Position numbers and translations under genes: made by a program. The notes beneath the pieces were generated by a model. It was not told the DNA's origin. It saw only the letters and a list, made by a program, of their open reading frames with translations, and did not search any database. DNA of 64,000 nucleotides, from assembly GCA_002118135.1 (NCBI GenBank), contig BDIU01000319.1, positions 33,849 through 97,848 of the forward strand. The letters are read 5' to 3'. Below, piece after piece: positions 56,201-64,000 of this stretch. The DNA is from Trebouxia sp. TZW2008. Lineage: Eukaryota; Chlorophyta; Trebouxiophyceae; Trebouxiales; Trebouxiaceae. Every line of letters starts with the position of its first letter. Position 1 is the first letter of the stretch.

Positions 56201-56688
56201 AGACTACATGAGCAAAACAAAGGTTCTCTTGGTTCCAGGGCTTGCTTCTTCAAGCATCAAGTCAGGTGCGCCATAACGTGTTGCATACGATAACATGTGC
56301 AGAACAAGGACTGTTTGTCTTGCAGGGCTTGCTTTGCAGTCATCAGGTCATATGAGTCATGAAGTGTTGCATGAAAGAACTTATGCAAAACAAAGCTTTC
56401 TGCAACAGGTCAAAAATGACCAACCTCAAGAATCTCTAGCCGCTTGGTCCTCGAGTGCTGCACGTATGCATCAATGTCTAGCTTGGTCTGCACTGCAGCG
56501 TGGACTGACATGCCATCAATTGCCCGCCGCTTGCAGCTGCGTCTCCTGTGCATGGCATGTACTGGTTGCGCTTGCCAAGCGGCGCGTGTGAATTTGGCAG
56601 CGCTGCCTGGGTGCACAGCTCTTGTTGGCCTTGCGTGCCTGCACAGCAGCGGACGACAAGTGATCGCGTTGGCGCAACAGGTCAACAA
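53232..56688 (-). CDS. Phosphoadenosine/adenosine phosphosulfate reductase, plastid-targeted
   Basis: Seven exons, 56425-56688, 55705-55905, 55469-55505, 54965-55053, 54382-54591, 53729-53821 and 53232-53327, join in phase to exactly 330 codons. The first ~60 residues ([20 protein letters not shown] onward) are Arg/Ala/Ser/Cys-rich without acids, like a chloroplast transit peptide. The CysH fold follows: [36 protein letters not shown] (in place of the usual TG-F-PET), [55 protein letters not shown], and KTECGIH, which carries the active-site Cys. It would reduce activated sulfate to sulfite. It has no C-terminal thioredoxin domain, unlike plant APR, so it probably uses free thioredoxin. PAPS versus APS use cannot be decided from sequence by eye. 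Confidence 0.88.
55887..56370. repeat. About six 80-90-bp tandem units derived from an exon start (PAPS-reductase intron 1)
   Basis: The acceptor and first codons of exon 55705-55905 (TTTCCAATGCTTGCTTCTGC on the plus strand, 55891-55909) recur near 55975, 56058, 56147, 56233 and 56323. Each repeat is followed by a variant of CATCAAGTCACATGAGTC. Units are 80-90 bp. On the minus strand every unit keeps a possible AG acceptor. Confidence 0.88.
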
Positions 56689-57243
56689 GGATTGCAGCGA
56701 ACCTTGTCAGTTGGTTGTACCTTAATACTGGGAGCGATCTCGTCTGAGCATGCTCGCTGAAGCTCTGATGCTGCACTGCATGTTGCAAAGTCGCCTGTAA
56801 TGCCGCGATGCGCATTATTGTCACGCCGAGAAGCCCGAAGACAAAAGTCGCGTTTTCAAGACCGCAAGCTAGCTACGAGCGTGACGAGTTTGTCGAGCAC
56901 GACTTGGTCAAATTTCAGGCACTTGCACAGCGTCAACAGCTCTGAGGCTCGATGTCGCAGTTAGTACGATCAGTTTGCGCTGCGCTGCGAGACCGAATCG
57001 CTATTCGCAAATTTGTCATGGCTCAGATCGCCATTCAAACTAGGTTACAGCATGTTCGCGATCACAAGCATAGCATTGCGCGCAAGGCATGCGTTTCAGC
57101 CCGCTGTGAGCCGTGCGATCTGAGTCTTGCTGGTGTCTACAAAGTACGTCTCGAGATCTACAATAATAAATGGTACCTTACGAGCAGTGCTTGCCCGCAA
57201 GGGGCTGACATGATTGGCACTTTGCCGGTGAGCTTCGTCAAGC
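56689..57243. promoter_or_regulatory. Divergent promoter region between PAPS reductase and the Pro-rich gene
   Basis: The two genes start in opposite directions about 555 bp apart. A plus-strand frame from 56952 (MSQLVRSVCAALRDRIAIRK) is open to 57314 and could be an upstream exon or a 5' extension of the Pro-rich gene. It overlaps that gene's start in another phase, so I leave it uncalled. Confidence 0.35.
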
Positions 57244-59639
57244 ATGGCTCAAAGTCTGCCTGCACATCTCTCGCATTACGTTTGCACCAGCTCAGAAGAT
57301 GCAACCTGGCTTGAGCACACTCCTTACAAGTTTTCGTCGGACAGTGACACGGATGAGGCAGACGCAACGCTTAACCGTGCCTACCTACGTGCTGTTCAGG
57401 CATTGAGACAGGTGATTGCGCACATAAGACTTCGCGGGCAATGATCTGTGCATTGTCTAGCAGCTGTGATCATTTTTGCTATGCTGCAGGGATCAAACGG
57501 CCCTGCAAGTGCAGTGACTCAGGACTGGCAGAAGCCCAAGCCTTTGCAGCAGGTAAATTACAATGAAACCTGCACAGCTCATGCGATGTGACATGCATAG
57601 ACATGCAGAGTCAATCCAGAATGATAGTGTCAATTGCATGAATGCATCATGTGAATGGGCCATTCTCTGTTTCCATCACATGAGGTTATTCACATGCATT
57701 TGCTTGGCATGTAGTCTGATCAGATCAGAGCTTGCAGGCAACAAGCTGTCCAGAGTTTCATGCGTCACACATCAAGGCAATGAACGACACAGCCTGATCA
57801 CACCTGAAACCCTTCTAGGGCAAACATTGTTGCATGCAATACCTGCAGGACTTGGGCTACACACACCTAGGACTTGTGCTGGCACATGTGCCAACAATGC
57901 TAGCGACAAACATCACTTTTGGCTGCATGCAGGCGGATCAGGTGCCCACACCAAGCAACAGTGAAGATGCATTGACATCACCAGCTGCTGAGCAGCAGCA
58001 AAAGCAAGGACCAGAGGCCAACGCGGCGCAGCAGCAGCACAAGCAAGGACCAGAGGCCTTTGCGCAGCAGCAGGATCAGACTTGTTCTGCAGTTTCTGCA
58101 GGTAGTCTCAGTGCTGAGCTTGCTGTACTGTCTTGCTGCATCAGACAGAGCGATGTGGGGCACATTCCCGAGCTTAGTCCTATAGACTTGAGATGCTCAA
58201 CCCGGTGCTTGAGGGTTCAGGGATCTGTGTGTGAAAACTGCAAACACATCGACAGTAATAGCAGGATATTGCATGTCCATAGCAAGATTGCTAATTCCAA
58301 GGTGGATGTTGCACTGATTGCAGGTAAAGCTGCTGAGGTCACTTTTCCATGCAGCCCAGAGAGCACAAGTGCACTGCAAGGCAAGGACCCTCATGGTATG
58401 CCAGTCATAGAGAATCAAGCAGGAGCACAGGCAAATGCCCACAGCGTGCTTAGCATGCTCATACAGCAAATGGCACAAGCCTTGGCAGAAGCTGCTTTGC
58501 AAGCTATGCACACAAAGCAGCAGCAGCAGCAGCTGAATGTGAGCAGTCTATGCAAATCTCATTTGCCAGAGGGGCCAGTAATGCCTGAGCAGCATAATGC
58601 AGCACCTCAGGCAGCTCCAGAAGCAGCTGCAGCAGCATTTTCAGAGCCAGCTTCAGGGGGAGCTGCTGCAGCACCTTCAAGGGCAGCCTCACTGGCTGCA
58701 GTGACATCAGCAGATGCCAATCCAGCATCAGTCATCCCTGGTCAGGCTGATGTCAGTTCTGCTGCTGATGCTGCGCAAAACTCTAATAAGCTGCCGAAAG
58801 ACCTCACAAAGCAATTGCAGAAGGAGTTGGTTGCTCAAGCTGAGGGCAAGCCTCTGCCACCGCCACGGCTAGGCCCGCCACCGCCAGTCTGCCTGGAACC
58901 GCCGCCTCCTCCAGCTGCAGCAGTGCCTGCACCACCGCCAGCTTGGGGTGCACCACCAGTTTGGGGGTCAGGGTGGCCACACCCAGCCTGGGGCCTGCCA
59001 CCGCCAGTTAATCCAGGGCACTGGCCAGCACAACCCCTGGCGCCCCTAGCGCCACTGCCAGGCGTTCCAGTGCCACCGCCACCGCCGCTTTGGCCACCAC
59101 CAGCACCTGTGCCACCACCGCTGCTAGCCACTCATCAGCACCAGTCACAGGCACACAAGCAGACACGGCCAACCCCAAGAAAGAAGATTGACCTTGATTC
59201 AGAGGATTCAGAAATGGATTCTCTTCTTGATGTTGCAGAGCAGCAGCTAGCACAGCACGGCAGGCAGAACTTGAACCGGGCTGACAGCGTTGGCAGCGTG
59301 GACAGCAACTACAGCAGTGATGACGCCAAGGCCCAACAAGCCAAAAGCAGTGAACAGCAGCACACCAATTCACGGGAAGGTCAAGGCAATCAAGCAGGTC
59401 AAGCAGATGCTCAGAGGGCATCACAGCAGACACAGAGGGCATCAAAGAGCGCTCGGAAACGGGTTAGACAGCAGCAAAACATAGCAGCAAAATTGGCTGA
59501 CAGCGCCCAAGCAGCGTTTCTGCAGGCATCAGGCCAGCCTGTCCCTAAAGAAAAGCCGCCTCCCAAATTGCGTGCCAAAAAGCGCAGCGTACAGCGCAAA
59601 CGTGCGGCTGTGCGTAAGTCCTTCAACCAAACGCGATAG
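57244..59639 (+). CDS. Unknown Gln/Pro-rich, probably nuclear protein
   Basis: Three phase-0 exons, 57244-57411, 57490-57552 and 57849-59639, give 673 residues. An acidic Ser-rich start (KFSSDSDTDEADATLN) leads to a helical segment (YLRAVQALRQ). The large last exon has two copies of a Q-rich AQQQ.KQGPEA unit (residues ~120-160), a long Ala-rich region, and a ~90-residue proline-rich tract at about 58855-59130. It ends with acidic DLDSEDSEMDSLLDV and several basic clusters (ARKRVRQQQN, KRSVQRKRAAVRK) that look like nuclear-localisation signals. It is largely disordered, and I recognise no domain. An alternative is that part of 57849-57935 is intronic, since a second good acceptor precedes ADQVPTPS. 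Confidence 0.65.
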
Positions 59640-59674
59640 TCAGTAGGATAGACAGAGGTGTTATGCTTTCTATG

Positions 59675-60015
59675 CTGGCAGATGACAGGCGCAAACATGG
59701 CAACATGCCTTGCTACAGCTGAATGTTACTGCCAGCAGGAAAGACAGAAATGTCACCTTGCTACAGCTGAATGTTGCTGTCAGCAGGAAAGACAGAACTC
59801 TTACCATGCTACAGCTGAATGCCAACAGCAGCAGGAAAGACAGTGCTGTGATGTTTCCTATGTCAGCAGAACGTAGAGGCACAAATACGGCAACATGCTC
59901 TACTACAGCAGTATGTCACAGTCAGCAGGGAACGAGTTAGTTTGCTGAAGAGTGTCATGTGCCCCAATGTGACGCACTACAGCCGAATGACATGGTCATC
60001 AGGAAGACAGTGTAC
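59675..60015. repeat. 48-bp minisatellite within a larger repeat unit
   Basis: GCTACAGCTGAATG begins units at 59712, 59760 and 59808, exactly 48 bp apart, each ending in CAGCAGGAAAGACAG. A wider block (GGCGCAAACATGGCAACATG at 59689-59708) recurs as GGCACAAATACGGCAACATG near 59878, about 190 bp on. This gives a two-level repeat that fades out near 60015. It directly follows the stop of the Pro-rich gene. Confidence 0.9.
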
Positions 60016-61485
60016 TGAATTGCCATGTATCCAAGGCAGACAACAAGTACAAAACAGGTAGACAAGCTTGACTGTTGCAGCTCTATCGTTCTGTAGGGAG
60101 CACAGGTGCATGTGCGCCAGTTACTCATGCCTGTTGCGGTATGCTACCGTTCACTTTCATTGCTTGCAAGCATACGAATGTATCAGCCTGCTAATGTGTT
60201 GCCATTATCAGCATACATCAACGACAGTCAATGAAATATTGCTGCAGCTAAGTTGCCACATGTCATATACTGTCAGCCTCAGATCAAGTTGCGTGTCCTC
60301 ACACATACAGATGTTTGGCACACGTGTTGTTGAGACATTGAATTCAAACAAATGTTGCTTGCTTTGTGTCACCACCATGAGCTTGCAGCTTTGAGCAACA
60401 GCATTTGCATGCCATGTAATATTGGCCTATGGGTAACAGATGGTGGTGTGTGGCTGATGCTGTCATGCCCTGCTGCAGATCTTGCCACAGTGACTGCAAG
60501 AGTAGGCAGAGCCAGAACTTCCGAATAGCTGATCAGGTAAGTCTGCCAAGCTAATGTTCTCATACAGCACGTGTCACCTTGCATCGGTGTCTGTGCCCCG
60601 TGTCATACACTTGTTGCATTCTGTCCAAATACTCAGACTTTGCAGAACACCACAGCAAGCTGTGTTTGCTATTTCTGGTGAAAGAAATGTCTCATTCTTG
60701 GAGATGCTTGTCAGGTGTGGCGCAAACAGCATGTGTCACATGTGGCTTAGAAAGCCTTGTTGAATGTTGAAGCTGTGTCACAAACTCTACAGCACGATGA
60801 ATTGTGCACAAGCAGCCAACACTGGGCTGGCGTTTTGCTGCAGGCATTGTAGCATATGCTTGACAGTAGATCCGCTGAAGGAAAATGGGCAACTTGTACC
60901 AAGCTGCGGAATGTTTTGACATGGTAACCAGTCATTCAATGCTTTAGTAGTCAGTTATAGAAGGCTGACAATGTAACGGGGCGCATGAAAAGGGTATGCT
61001 AGCTACGTGTCAGAGAGCCAATTAAGTTGCCCTGTAACAGACAACACCATTTCAGACATGCATCATATGATGAATTTTGGCAGTTGGCGATAACAGCGTT
61101 ACGTCAGTGCTGTACCTTCTTGCACCCGTTGTGCCTTCCCCCTGATACTTGCATGCGGCTGACAGTCTGACATTGACTTCAGTCGTTGTGTCAATGAAGC
61201 ATTGGATTCAATATTGCGTGGCATGCAAGGCCCCACTTGCCCCTGCAATTTGTTGATGTGACAAGTGTAACAGGTTGAAAACATTCGTAGCACCATTTGT
61301 GCTACGTCAAAACTGTCGCCACATAGGAAGCCATCACATGCTGTGATGATGTTAAAGGTCTGTGCAGGGACCTGCACTCAGGACGTCCTTGCCATCTCAG
61401 GCTTCACAGCGATGTGCTGTTCAACGTATTGTACATCTCTCAAGAGATCAGACTTTGTGCATCGGAGTTCAGCGCATTGAAATTT
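60016..61485. other. No gene recognised
   Basis: Short frames on both strands. The minus-strand frame at 61099-61377 lies just past the 3' end of the LRR relic and has no LRR pattern. Confidence 0.35.
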
Positions 61486-62652
61486 TCAATTGCAGCACTG
61501 CAAAGGATAGAATGCATCAAGATCGCTGTCGCTGTTGCACTCAACCGTATCTACCTTTGTGCCAGGCATGCGGTGGTGATACATTTCCAGCACATCATGT
61601 CCTACTGGAATCTGAGGTGGGACAAACCCAGGAGCAGATCTCTTATACAAGCTCAATGTCAAGCGCTGCAGCTGTGGGTCTGACATACTTAAGTGCGAAA
61701 ACAAATGCCTCAGAACATTGCCAACACTTTCTTCCATGGACATACCTTCAAGGATTGCTATGTGCATGTGAAAGCTGAGGCTCAACCCTATCAGCTGGCT
61801 AAGCTTTGACAAATGTATGAAAAGCCCTGCATCATCATAATCAATGCCAAGCAAATCGAGCTGCTGTAAGCGTCTCAATGCCGTCAGATGTCTCCATGGG
61901 CGTGGATCAATTGTTGCCTGTGGCTCATGATAGGCATGGCTGACAGCACTTGCATATGTCAAATGCTTCAAGTCAGCCAACTTGGCCAATATCACAATGT
62001 CCTCTGACTTCAGGCGGAAGCGAGGCCCTATGAAGAGCCTTGTCAATCTTTGCATTGCTGCAAAGTTGTCTGAAATGTCTTTAAGCTCTTGAGAGCTTGC
62101 AGATTTGACAGCATGGTCAGTGTTTCTGAAGCTTCTTTAAGGTGGAGGGCTGTCAGATGGGGTAGATCCTTGAGTTTGCCTGGGCTGATTGTGGGTGCTT
62201 CACGCATATATTTGCCTGTGTCGCTTTGCGTAGGATTGAGCAGTCAAGCTCTGCAGATTCGTCAAGTGTGACAGCCCATATAGATCCTCTGTTGAAAGCT
62301 GTCTTTGCGTGCTGATGTGCTGAGTCTCCGTGATGATCAGGACTGTGAGCTGTGTCAGACTGGCAAAAGCGTGATTGGCTGGATTGCTGGAGTTGCTTTC
62401 ATAGAAAACTTTCGGCTTCCAACGTACATCCTGCAGATGTAGGCGCTGCACCTTCTTGAGCTGACCAAGATTTTGCAGGTCAGCAAAGTCTAGCCTGCAA
62501 CTTCTTATAGTGAGTGTAGTCAGACCAGCAAAGTTTATATGCAACCTGAGCAGCGCAAGTTTATGCTTCTTTAATGGTTGGCGCCTAGAAGATTGGAGCT
62601 GTTCAGAACAGCGGCCTGCAGGCAGTTTGCAAGGAAATGCGTGGGCCTGCAT
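61486..62652 (-). pseudogene. Frameshifted LRR gene, tandem copy of the next gene
   Basis: Three blocks in different phases align in order with the LRR protein at 62678-63850. The first (62652-62200) has LDFADLQNLGQLKKVQRLHL and LTQLTVLIITETQ. The second, about 62200-62070, has LKDLPHLTALHLKEASETL. The third (62055-61486) has MQRLTRLFIGPRF, LRRLQQLDLLGIDYDDAG, LSQLIGLSLSF and a C-terminal MPGTKVDTVE matching MPHIMVDTVP. Two phase changes, with no good introns to explain them, make this a probable pseudogene. Confidence 0.65.
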
Positions 62653-62677
62653 AATTCCTCTATCATAATGGATATCC

Positions 62678-63850
62678 TCATTCAGGACTCAACAGATCAC
62701 CATATGTTGAATCAAAGGTAGAAAGCTGGCCATCAGTGATTGGTGGAACTGTGTCTACCATGATATGAGGCATGTGCTGCTGATACAAACCCAAAAGTTC
62801 TGGCCTCACTGGACACTGAATTGGAAGTTTTGTTAGCACAGACTCAACATACAAGCTTAATTTCAAGTGCTGCAGGCCTGGTAGAGACAAAAGACAACAA
62901 GCATTGCTAACGTCTTGATCATCACCAACTGCCTCATGCTTGGCAAAGCCAAGGCCCAGCCCTGTAAGCTGGCTCATATCTGCCAAATACCTAAAAAGCA
63001 TTGTGTCATGACCAACGCCCAGGAAGTTAAGCTGCTGTAAGCTCTGCATTGCTCTCAAAGCTTCACAGAAGTCCTCAAGCTGGGTCTTGAAAATCAGAGC
63101 TTGAGAGTATGTGATGGGAAGCTGCCTCGCAAGTGTTGATTTTGCTATGGCAGGCATCTGGGCCAGAACCCATATATGCTGAGGTCTGGGGTGAAACCGG
63201 TAAGGCCCTACATGAAGCTCAGTCATTCTTTGCATTGCTGTGAAGCTGGCTGGAAAGGTGCCGGTTAAGCTGCCTGTTGAGAACTCTTGCAGTGTGAGAG
63301 CCTGCAAGTTTGATAGCATCGCTACATCGGCTGGACAGTGGTGAAGGTGAAGACTTGTGAGATGAGGTAGATGCTTCAGCGCATCTGGGCAAACACTGAA
63401 TTCTGTGTGTATTGTTTCATTTCCTGAAATGCGCCTTCCGCTTAGGTAAAGCGTCTGGATTGTCAAGCTGTGCAGATGTACCAGGTGCAACAGCCCATAC
63501 AAATGGTCTAACGCCATAAGTCTCTTCCTATTGACAGGCTGTGTCTGTGTCAAGATTAGGACAGTGAGCTGTTTCAATTGGAAAGCTTGATTGTACTCCC
63601 TGATGGGCTTGCTGCACATGCCCTTGTCATGCTTCCATTGTACGTCCTGCAGATGTAGATGCTGCAGCTTCTTCAGCTGACCCAGAAGTTGCAGATCAGC
63701 AAAGTCCACTGCAACATTCTTCACCATGAGCATCGCTAAACCAGCAAAATTGATGCTGAGTTTGGCCAGCACAGCTTTGTCCTCCTGGAAAAGGAAGTGC
63801 CCAGAGACCTGAAGCTGTTCTGGGCATTGGCCTGCAAGCAGTTGCAACAA
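62678..63850 (-). CDS. Leucine-rich-repeat protein, 5' end unresolved
   Basis: An open frame of 390 codons without an ATG at its start. The frame stays open to about 63895 and then hits a stop, so an intron and an upstream exon, perhaps with an F-box, are likely near or beyond the window edge. Irregular LRRs run through it: FADLQLLGQLKKLQHLHLQD, LKQLTVLILTQTQ, LPHLTSLHLHHCP, LSNLQALTLQEF, MQSLQQLNFLGVG, MSQLTGLGLGF and LPGLQHLKLSLY. It ends with a conserved MPHIMVDTVPPITD tail. It resembles the LRR region of algal F-box/LRR proteins. A frameshifted tandem copy follows 26 bp downstream. Confidence 0.65.
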   Translation of the reverse strand: MLQLLAGQCPEQLQVSGHFLFQEDKAVLAKLSINFAGLAMLMVKNVAVDFADLQLLGQLKKLQHLHLQDVQWKHDKGMCSKPIREYNQAFQLKQLTVLILTQTQPVNRKRLMALDHLYGLLHLVHLHSLTIQTLYLSGRRISGNETIHTEFSVCPDALKHLPHLTSLHLHHCPADVAMLSNLQALTLQEFSTGSLTGTFPASFTAMQRMTELHVGPYRFHPRPQHIWVLAQMPAIAKSTLARQLPITYSQALIFKTQLEDFCEALRAMQSLQQLNFLGVGHDTMLFRYLADMSQLTGLGLGFAKHEAVGDDQDVSNACCLLSLPGLQHLKLSLYVESVLTKLPIQCPVRPELLGLYQQHMPHIMVDTVPPITDGQLSTFDSTYGDLLSPE

Positions 63851-64000
63851 AGTGCTTGCATGCCACCAGAGGCTCTTGCAACATGAGAAACAGTTGCATC
63901 ATCACCAGCCAGTGCTCTGCAGCAGAAGGGCTGCATCATCAGTGAGAGAGCAGAAAGGTCACGAGCCCCAGCCGAATGGCGAATGGGCGAAAGCCGACAG

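Noticed and set aside
55887..56276. 129-residue plus-strand ORF with a repeated PGLAS motif, a possible repeat protein
   Set aside because: It is an antisense reading of the intronic acceptor array of the PAPS-reductase gene.
55887..56370. CRISPR-like array
   Set aside because: The repeats are imperfect and spacers are not unique. The unit derives from an adjacent exon in a eukaryotic gene.

Overview
The window looks like nuclear DNA of a green alga, probably a chlorophyte near the Trebouxiophyceae (inferred from gene content only). Reasons: intron-rich host genes with GT-AG and some GC-AG introns, a plastid-type sulfate-assimilation reductase with a transit-peptide-like leader, a plant/algal DUF212 protein, F-box/LRR genes, and mid-range base composition.

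Region 1 (about 1-13.5 kb) is a graveyard of a virus-like mobile element family. It holds an intact D5-type primase-helicase (1294-3924), an unknown minus-strand ORF (4594-5502), an intact tyrosine recombinase (6007-6972), two decayed relatives of that recombinase (10808-11676 and 11943-12203), a frameshifted gene ending in a SAP-like motif (8039-8598), and a divergent but intact histone H2B-like gene (13039-13392). A decayed C-terminal copy of the H2B gene (7052-7130) lies tail-to-tail with the intact recombinase. Recombinase plus H2B therefore appears to be a repeated module. Long inverted repeats sit about 180-220 bp upstream of two recombinase copies.

Region 2 (14-40 kb) holds host genes: an F-box/LRR protein (+), and on the minus strand NAA30 (NatC catalytic subunit), a DUF212 membrane protein, a 15-kb many-exon VPS50/syndetin gene (EARP tethering complex), and an SDR oxidoreductase.

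Region 3 (40-53 kb) is a tandem segmental duplication. Unit 1 has unknown gene A plus a decayed RFC2 copy. Unit 2 has paralogue gene B plus an intact eight-exon RFC2 (clamp-loader subunit).

Region 4 (53-64 kb) holds a seven-exon PAPS/APS-reductase-type gene (-), a Pro/Gln-rich basic protein of unknown role (+), a 48-bp minisatellite, and two tandem LRR genes (-), one of them frameshifted.

The most unusual pattern in the host genes is that exon edges, splice signal included, recur as diverged tandem copies inside the neighbouring introns. This is seen in VPS50, the SDR gene, RFC2 and the PAPS reductase. Exon boundaries were assigned by eye from protein continuity and splice consensus, so those described as approximate should be treated as such.
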